Source: Nitrospirota bacterium | GTDB taxonomy: Bacteria > Nitrospirota > Thermodesulfovibrionia > UBA6902 | DNA: 64,000 bases | Assembly: GCA_016207885.1 (NCBI GenBank) | Contig: JACQZE010000006.1 | Coordinates: 62,001 to 126,000, forward strand | Direction: 5' to 3' | The notes under the pieces: model-generated | The model's input: the letters and a program-made list of their open reading frames with translations, nothing else | What the model was told of the DNA's origin: nothing | Database searches by the model: none | Made by a program: the position numbers and the translations under genes | Shown here: positions 18,112 through 30,917 of the stretch, one piece after another | Position numbering within the stretch: position 1 is the first letter of the stretch | Layout of the letters: each line of letters starts with the position of its first letter

Positions 18112-18279
18112 ATGACTAAGAGAAAAGTGACAATTGTTGAACAGAAAATGCTCGAAATTATCGGAGACCCAGATGCAGGTCTTCATGTAACAAAGAAATT
18201 CAAGGCGAAATTGGAAGAGAGACTTAAAAAGCCTTCAAAGAGGATTTCCCACGAAGAGGTATTAAAAAGATTTGCATAA
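18112..18279 (+). CDS. Orphan antitoxin-like small protein
   Basis: 55 aa from the ATG at 18112. The C-terminal half (ERLKKPSKRISHEEVLKRFA) has the IxHEEVxKRF ending common in RelB/Phd-like antitoxins. Immediately downstream, an overlapping frame gives HKVEWE, as at the start of a RelE toxin, but it stops after about 22 codons. The toxin therefore appears lost and the antitoxin orphaned. The homology call is from pattern only. Confidence 0.55.
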   Translation: MTKRKVTIVEQKMLEIIGDPDAGLHVTKKFKAKLEERLKKPSKRISHEEVLKRFA

Positions 18280-18342
18280 GGTTGAATGGGAAATGCAAGA
18301 ATCAAAACACGACCCAGCACTCAGAACAATGATGATATTAGG

Positions 18343-19043
18343 ATGATAAATATTTTAAGACCGACAAAAAATCATAGTGGTTTATCACTTGTGATTACCT
18401 TATTGCTCCTACTTAATATTTTTCATCCTACAAATTCTTCCTTTGCTAATGATACGGTAGCTGAAATCACGCCAAACGGCCTTCAGTTTAAAACAGAAGA
18501 AAATATTTCTATTGAACGGGAAGACCTTTACATTAGCCTTAATAAAATTGAGGTCTCTTATATATTTAAAAATCATTCAGACAAAGATATTACTGTCGAG
18601 GTAGCGTTCCCTATCCCCCCATACTGGGGACTTGAAGTTGCAAATATTCCCTATAGTCATTATCCGCTTAATTTTAGTGATTTTATTGCCGAAGCAGATG
18701 GCAAAAAGATTGATTACAAAAAAGAAGTTCGTGCATTTTCAAATGGTAACAACAAGGTAGATGTTACTGATTTCCCTCTCCTCCTTGAGATTGGCGTTCT
18801 CTTTCAGCAGCTTCCTGAACTCTTCATCATGAGGACTCAGATGCCCCTTGCCAGGAAAACTGCCTGCAGGGTCTTCTGTATATTTCCGTTTCCATGTGCG
18901 TAACAGATTATGCGATTATGAGTTTATGTTTCGACAATGAACTTACTAAAGCAAGCCCAACTCGTTTTGAGTCACATATAAAAAACTTCGTGCCAGAGAA
19001 AGATTTAAAGATTTATTTTATTTCTGGAGATTTTATCCCTTAA
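18343..19043 (+). pseudogene. DUF4424 protein gene interrupted by an IS3 fragment
   Basis: The first part (ATG at 18343 to about 18770) encodes a signal peptide and the DUF4424 N-terminus (AEITPNGLQFKTEENISIE, VEVAFPIPPYWG). Reading then runs into antisense IS3 transposase DNA. From about 18910 to the stop at 19041-19043 the typical DUF4424 C-terminus resumes (MSLCFDNELTKASPTRFES, then KNFVPEKDL and YFISGDFIP). The middle of the gene is missing. The product would have been a secreted protein of unknown function; it is now inactive unless the truncated N-terminal frame (to 18903) is used. Confidence 0.75.
18771..18912 (-). mobile_element. IS3-family OrfA fragment
   Basis: Read on the minus strand, about 46 codons give NLLRTWKRKYTEDP, FPGKGHLSPHDEEFRKLLKE and NANLKEEREI. 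These follow the IS3 OrfA region after the helix-turn-helix (…WRKRY…FPGKG…EELRRLRREN…). Only this piece remains; no orfB, terminal repeats or target duplication are seen. It replaces the centre of the DUF4424 gene. Confidence 0.75.
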
Positions 19044-19735
19044 ACAAATTTAAATACCGCATTAGGAATAACTCCGGCAAAGTCGATGAAGTTGATGGCG
19101 AAGTGGGCTAACATAATTGCCGGTAGCGACCGCGTTGTCAGATATGCCGTCATGAAGACCGCGCCGATGATTGACGTGATAACTACGGCGTGCAGGCCGA
19201 GGCTCCAGTGGATGAGGCCGAAAGCAGCTGATGAGATTGCGACTATAGCAAACGAATTCTCTGTGTACCTGCTGATGAAGGTGTGCATAAAACCGCGGAA
19301 GATGAGTTCTTCAAATATCCCAACCATTAACAGCCCAAGCGTAAGGTCTATCCAATCCCAGGCAGGGCTCGTGATCGCAGGCATACCGCCGAGCGGCAAG
19401 TAACCGGGGATGCTCTCTATTAACTGATATCCGTTTTGATCGATCACGGTACCGGCGAGTGCCACGATCAGAAATACCATTATGAATGACGGCACTGATT
19501 GAGTTGTCAACCCGAACTCCGAGGCCTGCATTTTCTTATTGGAGATCAACCAAAACGTGACAAGGAAGGGATAAAGCTTTACTCCGGCATAGTCGATAAA
19601 CAACCAGAGGCGCCAGTCTTTAATATAGATACTCGCGAAATCGTTCAGATAAAACGGACTGGCCAATAAGACTAAAGTTAGGATGTAAAGCGAGGTTTTT
19701 CTGTTTGTTCCATCTTCTATCATGGAAAACACCAA
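19040..19735 (-). CDS. CPBP-family intramembrane metalloprotease (CAAX protease-like)
   Basis: 231 aa, about six to seven membrane helices. The three ABI/CPBP motifs are present: EELIFRGF (EExxxR), FGLIHW (FxxxH) and AHFAINF (HxxxN). It is a membrane protease of unknown substrate. The longest frame begins at a TTG at 19735; the ATG at 19721-19723 (MIEDGTNRK) is a likely alternative. It is 4 bp downstream of pmbA. Confidence 0.88.
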   Translation of the reverse strand: MVFSMIEDGTNRKTSLYILTLVLLASPFYLNDFASIYIKDWRLWLFIDYAGVKLYPFLVTFWLISNKKMQASEFGLTTQSVPSFIMVFLIVALAGTVIDQNGYQLIESIPGYLPLGGMPAITSPAWDWIDLTLGLLMVGIFEELIFRGFMHTFISRYTENSFAIVAISSAAFGLIHWSLGLHAVVITSIIGAVFMTAYLTTRSLPAIMLAHFAINFIDFAGVIPNAVFKFV

Positions 19736-19739
19736 CTCC

Positions 19740-21071
19740 TCAGGCGCTTATATCCATCTCGCCTATCAACAGACTCGGGGAACCTATTCTGCCGTAGAAC
19801 TCAAGGTCGCTGCCGACCTGCTCGACCATTTTGAACATGTCGAGAATATTACCTGATATGACCGCCTCTTTAAATGGATAGGCCATCTGCCCTGCTTCTA
19901 TCATAAGCCCTGATATGCCGATGGAGAAATCTCCTGAAACAGGGTTTGCCATATGCACGCCCATGACGCTGGTGATCAGAATGCCTTTTGACAGAGATTT
20001 AACAATGGCCTCTTTATCATTGCCGTCCTTCTCAGGATTGATATACAAGTTGGTAATGCCGACTCCGGGAAGCCCTTTTGATGAAGACCTGACGGCATTG
20101 CCTGTAGATGCAACATTATCCTTTTTAGCTGTATAGGTGTTATGAATGAATCCATTAAGCACACCTTCGGATATCAGAACTTTCTTCTGTGCAGGCACGC
20201 CTTCATCATCTGCGGGTGAAGAACCTATGCCCCACGGCAGCAGGCCATCGTCAATAATATTTACCAGAGAGGATGCGACTGTCTTTCCTAACTTGCCTGC
20301 AAAGAAAGACCTCTGCTTCTGAACGGCATCAGCAGAAAAAGATGCGCTGAGCACTTCCAGAAATTCCACGGCGATATAAGGAGACAGAACTATCGGGAGC
20401 TTCATGGCGGTTATTCTTCTTGAGCCTAAAAGTTCGATCGCTCTTTTTGCGGCGTTAACTGCAACCGGCGTTATCTGTAAGTCAGCCGCCCTTCTCTTAA
20501 CTGTAAAATCAGAGCCGACCTGACTGTCTCCGTTTTCATTCTCAGCGAATGCAACTATCTGTGCTGAGATATAGCTGCTTTGATATGAGATGCTTACTCC
20601 ATTGGAATTGACAATTACAGTGCTGGAAACACCGGAACTTACCCCGGCCTTTCTTACTCTCTTCACATTCTTGTCATACGACAGAGAAGACTTTTCTAAA
20701 GATATTGCCTGACTGATAAGCTCAGCTTCACTTATCTTGGCGATGGCACTGTCAAATACAGGCACATCTGACGGCGCAAGCATTTGGGGGATGACATTAT
20801 AGATATCCTCTGCCGGCCACATAGAACCTTCTATCGCCTCATCAATGACCTTATCAGCAACAGAGATATCTGTCGTAAAAGAAAACCCGAGCCTTCCGTT
20901 CCTGAAGACCCTGACAGCGATAACGGCATCCAGAGATGCCTCAAGCGCATCGACCTCGCCGTCCTTTACCTCAACTGTGATGCCTTTGCCTGAGCTGACA
21001 AACGCCTCTGCGGAATCAGCGCCTTTGCTTAACGCTTTTTTTACGATATCTTCGGCTAAATTCAGATCCAT
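19740..21071 (-). CDS. pmbA: TldE/PmbA-family metalloprotease-like protein
   Basis: 443 aa, PmbA/TldE (peptidase U62) length. Features include GLPGVGITNLYINPEKDG, GILITSVMGVHMANPVSGDFS and IGEMDISA at the C-terminus. TldD/TldE degrade or trim peptides such as microcin B17 precursors; TldE itself lacks the HExxxH zinc site, as here. TldD is not in the window. Confidence 0.92.
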   Translation of the reverse strand: MDLNLAEDIVKKALSKGADSAEAFVSSGKGITVEVKDGEVDALEASLDAVIAVRVFRNGRLGFSFTTDISVADKVIDEAIEGSMWPAEDIYNVIPQMLAPSDVPVFDSAIAKISEAELISQAISLEKSSLSYDKNVKRVRKAGVSSGVSSTVIVNSNGVSISYQSSYISAQIVAFAENENGDSQVGSDFTVKRRAADLQITPVAVNAAKRAIELLGSRRITAMKLPIVLSPYIAVEFLEVLSASFSADAVQKQRSFFAGKLGKTVASSLVNIIDDGLLPWGIGSSPADDEGVPAQKKVLISEGVLNGFIHNTYTAKKDNVASTGNAVRSSSKGLPGVGITNLYINPEKDGNDKEAIVKSLSKGILITSVMGVHMANPVSGDFSIGISGLMIEAGQMAYPFKEAVISGNILDMFKMVEQVGSDLEFYGRIGSPSLLIGEMDISA

Positions 21072-21095
21072 GATATTATCAAATGCTTGAATTTT

Positions 21096-21195
21096 GTCAT
21101 TCCGGCGGTTTCGTCCAGCCTACTGTTGGCTTGTCCGGAATCTTTCTTTATTTGCAACGTGAGAAGTCGTCCGATTCCGGACAAGCCGGAATGAC
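21096..21195. repeat. Dispersed palindromic repeat with GTCATTCCGG / CCGGAATGAC ends
   Basis: The 100-bp segment between pmbA and queD begins GTCATTCCGGCGG and ends CAAGCCGGAATGAC, a terminal inverted repeat. It has internal GGCTTGTCCGGAATC shared with the copy at 17731. It does not encode a protein. Confidence 0.78.
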
Positions 21196-21243
21196 AACCA
21201 GTTAGTATTTAATTATTTTCAAACAGGACAAAGCTGAAATCAT

Positions 21244-21612
21244 CTACTCAAAATATGTTGCGGAAGATGTCTCAGATTCCCATACTGTCACTGATGTGCA
21301 GGAGACGCCTTTATTCTCGAGCTTTTTACTGATCGAGTCGTAAAGCCATTTAGCAATGTTCTCTGAAGACGGGTTGATCTCGGTAAAAGGGAATATCTGA
21401 TTAAGATAAGAATGGTCAAGGGACATTATCACCTCGTTGGAGATATCCTTTAATTCATGGAAGTCAATGGCCAGCCCAATCTCATTAAGATAAGCAGAAG
21501 AGACCGTGACCTGCACTCTCCAGTTATGGCCGTGCATGTCTTCACACTTGCCCTTGTATCCCCTCAATTGATGTGCCGCTGCAAACTGTGATTCTACTGT
21601 AAGTTCATACAT
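21244..21612 (-). CDS. queD: 6-carboxy-5,6,7,8-tetrahydropterin synthase
   Basis: 122 aa, short PTPS/QueD form. The zinc histidines lie in AAAHQL (H14) and MHGHNW (H27, H29), the catalytic Cys is C23 (GKCEDMHGH), and LDHSYLN plus VWESETSSATY complete the active site. It makes carboxytetrahydropterin, the substrate of QueE encoded at 14881-15525. Confidence 0.94.
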   Translation of the reverse strand: MYELTVESQFAAAHQLRGYKGKCEDMHGHNWRVQVTVSSAYLNEIGLAIDFHELKDISNEVIMSLDHSYLNQIFPFTEINPSSENIAKWLYDSISKKLENKGVSCTSVTVWESETSSATYFE

Positions 21613-21625
21613 AAATTATCTCTCT

Positions 21626-21946
21626 TCAATGTTCATCATTAAACCTGAATATAAGTTCTCCCTCTCTTGTAAGCCCCTGCTCCCTGGCTATCTCCTCAAC
21701 ATTTTCAGGATTCTCCTTCAATACTTCAACCTGCTGCCTGATCTCATTGTTCTGCTTTTCTATCCTGGCGTTTTCAGCCATTATCTGAACTTTATCAGCC
21801 TGGAGCTTTCTGTACCTCAGTATCCCTTTTTCACTGAAAACCAGGCTGAGGGTAAGACAGATCAGGAGCAGTATCGCACACGTGAACATGACGAGATCCC
21901 GCATCTTTCTGTTCTGGTTGACCTGATTTCTGCGTATGCTTCGCAT
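21626..21946 (-). CDS. FtsB/DivIC-like septum-formation initiator
   Basis: About 106 aa from the ATG at 21944-21946; a longer frame would overlap enolase by 31 bp. It has a basic N-terminus, one membrane helix (MFTCAILLLICLTLSLVF), then a leucine-zipper-like coiled coil and the FtsB/DivIC C-terminus (NPENVEEIAREQGLTREGELIFRF). FtsB links FtsL and FtsQ in the divisome. It directly follows eno, as ftsB does in many proteobacteria. Confidence 0.9.
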   Translation of the reverse strand: MRSIRRNQVNQNRKMRDLVMFTCAILLLICLTLSLVFSEKGILRYRKLQADKVQIMAENARIEKQNNEIRQQVEVLKENPENVEEIAREQGLTREGELIFRFNDEH

Positions 21947-21966
21947 AGTTAATAATATATTTTTTA

Positions 21967-25654
<3,688 letters not shown>

Positions 25655-25769
25655 GTATTAGTTTACACTTTCAAATGCAAAATGTAAATTGCTGATTTGC
25701 CTCTTCTCATAGCGTCTGATGACAATATATTGATAGACTTTTTCCGCTCGAACTGATAGTATCTATGCG

Positions 25770-27332
25770 ATGAAACTGCTCCTGCTTTCAGTACAATCAA
25801 ATGCCTACCTTACAGGCCTGAAATATCTTGCTGCCAATGCTATTGCAAACGGCCATGATACGCAGATACTGCACCTGCCGGTATATTTTGAAGAGAGTCT
25901 CGATCCTGAGGTCGAGACGTTCATCAAGGACTTTAACCCTGACCTGATAGGCATAAGCCTCATGTCGATTGAGTTCTATCCCACTGTAAATCTGACACGC
26001 CTTCTCCGCGAAAAGTTTCAAATACCTATAATCTGGGGCGGTGTGCATGCTGTTATCAAGCCGGATGAATGCATTAAACACGCTGACTATGTATGCTGCG
26101 GCGAGGGAGAGAGGGCTATTGTATCGCTGCTGGATCATTTGAAAGATAAAGGAAGAGATATCCCTCCCGCGATCCCGAATATATGGATGAACCATGACGG
26201 AGATATTATTAAACAACCCCCGTCTCTGCCTGAGATAGAACTTGACAGCCTTCCCATTCAGGAATATCTTCCAAAGTATTTTTACGTCCTGCATGAAGGC
26301 AAAATATTCAACTATTCGAAGAACCCACGCCTCTTCCGCAAACACGCTCTGTACGGCGGAACATGCCATATGATGATAACCACCAGGGGATGCCCCTTCA
26401 ATTGCGGCTACTGCGCCAATTCATATCTAAGCAAGGTCTACGGCAGAAAGATCAGAGAGAGGTCTGTCCAAAACTGCATGACTGAATTGATGGAGATAAA
26501 GAAAGACCCGTATGTTCTCTATATAAACTTTGAGGACGACTGTTTCTTTTCACACAGCAAAGAATGGATAAGTGAATTTTGCATAGAGTACAAGAAACAT
26601 ATAAACCTGCCCTTCATGGTCCGCGCAATTCCGACATTGCTTGACAGGGAAAAACTGGCGATGCTCGACAAGTCAGCCCTGAGCTGGATCATCATGGGCG
26701 TCCAATCAGGAAGCGACCGTGTGAATCTGGAGGTCTACAACAGAAGCATCAAATTCGAAACCGTCAGAAAGGCCGCCGCGATGCTTACGGAATTCAGGGT
26801 CGTCCCGTATTACGAGATGATAACCGACAACCCTTACGAGAGTGAAAACGATTCAATGGAGACCATTGATGCAATGTCCAGCCTCAAAAAACCCTATACC
26901 ATCTCACTTTCACATCTCACATTCTTCCCCGGCACCCCGCTCACAGAGAAGGCTATAAATGACGGCATTGCCGACCCTGACGCATATCTCCAAAGGTATA
27001 TGGTCGATATAGATAAAACTTACTTCAATAAACTCCTGAGCATGACGCCCTACATCCCGCGCTGGGTAGTCAGATTGCTCAACAAGCCTGAAGCATCAAG
27101 AACCGCAATGCACATTTTTTCTCTGAAGACACTCCATTTCATCGTGAAGAGAAGCTTTGAGCCGGTAATTTATTTATATCTGATCATGAGATCACTTGAT
27201 TACAACATCATCTGGACATTGCGCACCATAAAAGGAAACTGGAGATCAGCTTTCTCAAAGTTCATATCAAACTACCTCGGAAAGAACGACCTGAAATACG
27301 GCAGAAAGCTGACATCACTTAAGGAAAAATAG
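25770..27332 (+). CDS. B12-binding-domain radical SAM protein
   Basis: 520 aa. The N-terminal cobalamin-binding-like Rossmann domain (about 1-130) includes 'FNPDLIGISLMS' and WGGVHAVIKPDE but lacks the DxHxxG base-off motif. The radical-SAM core starts at TTRGCPFNCGYC (about 208-218). A helical C-terminus with membrane-associating stretches (YLYLIMRSL) follows. This architecture is shared by P-methylase, hopanoid- and lipid-modifying enzymes; the substrate cannot be assigned. It is divergent from kdsB and convergent with a small zinc-ribbon gene. Confidence 0.88.
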   Translation: MKLLLLSVQSNAYLTGLKYLAANAIANGHDTQILHLPVYFEESLDPEVETFIKDFNPDLIGISLMSIEFYPTVNLTRLLREKFQIPIIWGGVHAVIKPDECIKHADYVCCGEGERAIVSLLDHLKDKGRDIPPAIPNIWMNHDGDIIKQPPSLPEIELDSLPIQEYLPKYFYVLHEGKIFNYSKNPRLFRKHALYGGTCHMMITTRGCPFNCGYCANSYLSKVYGRKIRERSVQNCMTELMEIKKDPYVLYINFEDDCFFSHSKEWISEFCIEYKKHINLPFMVRAIPTLLDREKLAMLDKSALSWIIMGVQSGSDRVNLEVYNRSIKFETVRKAAAMLTEFRVVPYYEMITDNPYESENDSMETIDAMSSLKKPYTISLSHLTFFPGTPLTEKAINDGIADPDAYLQRYMVDIDKTYFNKLLSMTPYIPRWVVRLLNKPEASRTAMHIFSLKTLHFIVKRSFEPVIYLYLIMRSLDYNIIWTLRTIKGNWRSAFSKFISNYLGKNDLKYGRKLTSLKEK

Positions 27333-27359
27333 ATCGGGAAGTGTAATTCTGCTAATTCT

Positions 27360-27512
27360 TTAATGTTTTATCAAGAAGCTATGAAACATTAAATAGGAGC
27401 TTGCGCAACGCGGGCACTTATATTCTTTTGTAAAAATAAGGAACCTCATCCACCATTGACGACGTTTCCTTGCGAGTTTTACACTGCATTGTTTGCAAAC
27501 CAGATCTTGCAT
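27360..27512 (-). CDS. Tiny zinc-ribbon protein
   Basis: 50 aa from the ATG at 27510-27512, preceded by AGGTGA; a TTG at 27545 would add 11 residues. Two CxxC pairs (CKQC and CPRC) flank a basic RQWWMRFLIFTKEYK core, a pattern seen in small uncharacterised proteins with a KRxxWMR motif. Function unknown; it might bind zinc and nucleic acid. Confidence 0.55.
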   Translation of the reverse strand: MQDLVCKQCSVKLARKRRQWWMRFLIFTKEYKCPRCASSYLMFHSFLIKH

Positions 27513-27650
27513 ATTCACCTGTATCCTTACTTCTTTAACCGTCAACGGTTTTATGATTTTATTTATATTACGACTAAATCATAATTTTATATGTCCGAAT
27601 TAATCTGATTATTTTGTAGGATAAATACTTACAGATTGAGGGAATGTGAA

Positions 27651-28694
27651 CTAACTCTTGCCGGAGTAAAGCCCGATTATCTTCCTGCCTAAATCATCTG
27701 CACCAGGCTTTGAAGATGCGGCTTCATCCTTCATGAGAAAAGAATTGAAGAGATAAGAGCATGTGTCAGAGACATCTCCTTCTTTAACCAATGAGAGGCT
27801 TACAGGAAAAAAGACCTGGCCGGCTGAAGTTTCTGGCTTTCTTACACATACAGCTATGCCGTCAAAAAGTGTCTTTCCGTCACAGCTCAGCGGCCTGATG
27901 ATCATATCGGCAGAGGCATAAGCAAGCGAGAGCATCCTGTGGTCGCTATAATCAATAAAAAGAATATTATCTGACATGCGCTGTCCGGTATCCTTGATAC
28001 CATGCTCAAGCTTACTTGAAAATTTCTCGGAAAAAGAGACGGCAATACCTGTACCGGCATTGAGATACTTTCTTAAAAGAATATCCAGGATATCAAAAGA
28101 CAAAGAAGGGAATCTTAAATTGGAAAAAAGTATCACCTTCTTCCTGGCCTTTAGCTTCTCAATCTGTATTACCTCATTGCTGTTCATGCCTGACGGTATC
28201 TGAATAAAAGAGGGTATCATCGCAAATTTCTCTCTGGACTTGTAATGAATCGAAGCAACTTCATATGTATGTTTGTCACCGCATATGACACGGTTTGAGA
28301 GAGAGAAAGAGAGGTGAATGAGCATCTGCCCTCCCATCTTGCTCCTGAGCTGTCCGAAGACGGAGAAGAGCTCGGGATGCAACGTAATGAATGTCCTGCT
28401 GAACATAAACCTGCCTAAAAAGATAGCTGTAAACATCTTCATCAGGCCGGGCCGTGTGTATCCTTTGGTCAGGAAATGGATAGCATCTTTCCCGAATCCA
28501 TAGCGGAGAACCTTAAGTATAAAACCGACATAGTTTCTGTTATCAATAAATCCCTTCTCAATTGAAGGATTATCGGAAATATTAATGGCCGAACACTCAT
28601 GCCCTTCAGCGATCAATCTATTGAATAGAGAAAGATTGTGCAGGCTCTCTTCTTCATACGGAGGGGCGAAATTACCTATAAGAAGTATCTTCAT
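27651..28694 (-). CDS. GT4-like glycosyltransferase
   Basis: 347 aa beginning MKILLIGNFAPPYEEESLHNLSLFNRLIAEGHE, the N-terminal Rossmann start of GT-B enzymes. A C-terminal half reads KKVILFSNLRFPS, then DHRMLSLAYASADMIIRPL, equivalent to the donor-site region of GT4 proteins. Conservation in the donor site is weak, so catalytic activity is plausible, not certain. The stretch 27546-27650 between it and the zinc-ribbon gene holds nothing obvious. Confidence 0.7.
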   Translation of the reverse strand: MKILLIGNFAPPYEEESLHNLSLFNRLIAEGHECSAINISDNPSIEKGFIDNRNYVGFILKVLRYGFGKDAIHFLTKGYTRPGLMKMFTAIFLGRFMFSRTFITLHPELFSVFGQLRSKMGGQMLIHLSFSLSNRVICGDKHTYEVASIHYKSREKFAMIPSFIQIPSGMNSNEVIQIEKLKARKKVILFSNLRFPSLSFDILDILLRKYLNAGTGIAVSFSEKFSSKLEHGIKDTGQRMSDNILFIDYSDHRMLSLAYASADMIIRPLSCDGKTLFDGIAVCVRKPETSAGQVFFPVSLSLVKEGDVSDTCSYLFNSFLMKDEAASSKPGADDLGRKIIGLYSGKS

Positions 28695-28699
28695 GGCGA

Positions 28700-29605
28700 T
28701 TACCTCAATGAACCGGTAAGGTCACTGACTTTTTCTATGCCCATATCTGACATATACTTTTCTATTCCTTCAAGAACATTCATGGAAGCAAGAGGCGTGA
28801 CAAAATTTCCTGTGCCGACAGCAACTGCGCTTGCGCCTGCGATGAGGAATTCAACAGCATCTTCAGCAGAGATGATCCCGCCCATGCCGATGATAGGTAT
28901 CTTCACCGCCTTTGAACATTGCCAGACCATCCTGACGGCAACTGGTTTTATTGCCGGGCCTGAAAGCCCTCCGGTTATGTTCGCAAGCTTCGGGCGTCTT
29001 GTCCTGATATCTATCGCCATCCCGACAAGAGTATTGATAAGGGATAATGCGTCAGCTCCGGCGTCCTCTGCGACCTTTGCCATATAAGCGATATCGGTCA
29101 CATTAGGCGAGAGCTTTACGATAAGGGGAAGCGTTGTCGCTTTTCTTACAGCGCTTACAACATTGGACGTGACTTTCGGGTCAGTGCCGAATACGCTCCA
29201 CCCCGCCTCTTTATTAGGGCATGAGATATTCATCTCAAGCGCGTGTATCCCTTCATAAGAGGACAGCTTCTCCGCAGCCTGAACATATTCATCAATCGAG
29301 TCGCCGAAGAAATTAACAATTACCTTGGTATCCTGCCTTCTCAAAAAAGGGAGCTTTCCGTTGATGAATTCATCGATACCTATATTCTGAAGCCCTATGG
29401 CATTCAGCATGCCTGAAGGTGTTTCAACGATGCGGGGCGGTGGATTGCCCTGTTTTGGCTTGAGAGAAAGCCCCTTTACTACAATAGCGCCGAGCCTGCT
29501 GACATCGAAATATCCGGCAAACTCATCTCCATAACCAAACGTCCCTGATGCTGTCATAACCGGATTCTTGAGACTTAATTTTCCAATATCAACAGTCAAG
29601 TCCAT
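28700..29605 (-). CDS. pyrD: Dihydroorotate dehydrogenase B, catalytic subunit
   Basis: 301 aa, class 1B. It has NPVMTASGTFGYG, IVVKGLSLKPKQGNPPPRI, NAIGLQNIGID, the catalytic cysteine in ISCPNKEAGW, and GMGGIISAEDAVEFLIAGASAVAVG for FMN phosphate. It is NAD-dependent through PyrK, encoded immediately upstream (start overlaps the pyrK stop). Confidence 0.97.
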   Translation of the reverse strand: MDLTVDIGKLSLKNPVMTASGTFGYGDEFAGYFDVSRLGAIVVKGLSLKPKQGNPPPRIVETPSGMLNAIGLQNIGIDEFINGKLPFLRRQDTKVIVNFFGDSIDEYVQAAEKLSSYEGIHALEMNISCPNKEAGWSVFGTDPKVTSNVVSAVRKATTLPLIVKLSPNVTDIAYMAKVAEDAGADALSLINTLVGMAIDIRTRRPKLANITGGLSGPAIKPVAVRMVWQCSKAVKIPIIGMGGIISAEDAVEFLIAGASAVAVGTGNFVTPLASMNVLEGIEKYMSDMGIEKVSDLTGSLR

Positions 29606-30402
29606 TACCAGATTATCTCCTCTGAAGAAAAGACCGGCCCCTCTTTGCAGACACGTTTATAACCATGACGAGTCTTAACAACACAGCCGAGACATGTGCC
29701 GATACCGCAAGCCATATTCTCCTCAAGAGCCATGTAGGCTGTTATTTTATGTTTATCCGCAAGCTCTGATAAAGCAGCGAGCATAGGCTTTGGCCCGCAT
29801 GAATAAATAATATAATCATCAGACGGATTCGACTTTAGAAAATCACTTAGGTCAGTTACTATATTTCCCTTCTTTCCTGAGGAACCGTCATCTGTAGAGA
29901 TAACAGGCTCTATGCCGAGAACCCTGAACTCATCTATGCAGAGAAGTTCTTTCTTGGTCCTCGCGCCATAAAAAAGACGCGGCTTACGGCTTGAAAAACT
30001 GTCAGCCAGCGCAAGCATAGGCGCAACTCCCATCCCTCCTGCGGCAAGGATAATTTTGGCATCTTTTTTAATATTCTGAGGAAAACCATTGCCGAGAGGG
30101 CCGAGCACTTCAATCTGGTCTCCCGGATTCTTCCCTTTCAATATTTTCGTCGCCTTTCCTGCAACTCTGTAGAGCAGTTGAAAGTTACCGTCAAGACATC
30201 TGTGAAGGCTGAAAGGGCGTTTAAGAAGCGGGTCAAGGCTATCATCAACAGAGAGCATGAAGAACTGTCCGGGTTTGGGAATGCTGATATCTTTCAAAGG
30301 ATGGAGTGTCAGAAGAAAATGATTTTCTGTTAAAGGCTTATTCTCTTTTATCGATGCCTTAAATATCTCACTCAAAGGTAATCTCAATGACTTCGTATTC
30401 AA
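29605..30402 (-). CDS. pyrK: Dihydroorotate dehydrogenase B, electron-transfer subunit
   Basis: 265 aa, ferredoxin reductase fold. It shows FAD-binding RPFSLH, the NAD domain AAGGMGVAPML, and the C-terminal [2Fe-2S] cysteines in CGIGTCLGC and RVCKEGPVF. It moves electrons from PyrD to NAD+. The longest start is a TTG at 30402 inside greA; a second TTG nine codons on is an alternative. No ATG is available before the conserved region. Confidence 0.93.
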   Translation of the reverse strand: MNTKSLRLPLSEIFKASIKENKPLTENHFLLTLHPLKDISIPKPGQFFMLSVDDSLDPLLKRPFSLHRCLDGNFQLLYRVAGKATKILKGKNPGDQIEVLGPLGNGFPQNIKKDAKIILAAGGMGVAPMLALADSFSSRKPRLFYGARTKKELLCIDEFRVLGIEPVISTDDGSSGKKGNIVTDLSDFLKSNPSDDYIIYSCGPKPMLAALSELADKHKITAYMALEENMACGIGTCLGCVVKTRHGYKRVCKEGPVFSSEEIIW

Positions 30403-30841
30403 TCGTTCGTGTAGGAGTGGTTACTGTCGCTATATCGCCTATAGCCTTGCCTATAAGTGATCTGGCAACAGGAGAGTTTATGGATATACGGCCCGCCTTG
30501 ATATCGATCTCATCAGATCCGACGAGGCAGAATATCTTCTCACTGCCTGTTTCAGTATCAGAGAGCCTTACCTTAGCGCCGAAAGCGACAGTGTCCTGCG
30601 ATATCTTGGAAGGGTCAATAACATTCGCGTGAGTTATCTTTCCCTGAAGTTCCATTATCCGTCCCTCGATAAAGCTCTGCTTCTCCTTGGCTGCGTGATA
30701 CTCGGCATTCTCAGAGAGGTCGCCGTGCGCCCTTGCAATTTTTATCGCCATGGTGATAGCCGGCCTTTCAACTGTGATAAGCTTCTCAAGCTCCTCTTTA
30801 AGCTTCTTGTGCCCTGTTGGTGTCATTGGTATTTTTTTCAT
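30368..30841 (-). CDS. greA: Transcription elongation factor GreA
   Basis: 157 aa with the coiled-coil N-terminus (MTPTGHKKLKEELEKL, ARAHGDLSENAEYHAAKE) bearing the acidic tip, and the FKBP-like C-terminus (GKAIGDIATVTTP). It rescues backtracked RNA polymerase. It overlaps pyrK by 35 bp within the pyrimidine operon, an ordinary gene riding in this cluster. Confidence 0.96.
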   Translation of the reverse strand: MKKIPMTPTGHKKLKEELEKLITVERPAITMAIKIARAHGDLSENAEYHAAKEKQSFIEGRIMELQGKITHANVIDPSKISQDTVAFGAKVRLSDTETGSEKIFCLVGSDEIDIKAGRISINSPVARSLIGKAIGDIATVTTPTRTIEYEVIEITFE

Positions 30842-30917
30842 GGTATAATTTTAACAATACCCGGAGCACAATGTAAACCCCGGTATATGGCGGTATTATT
30901 CTAACGCAGCAGGGAGG

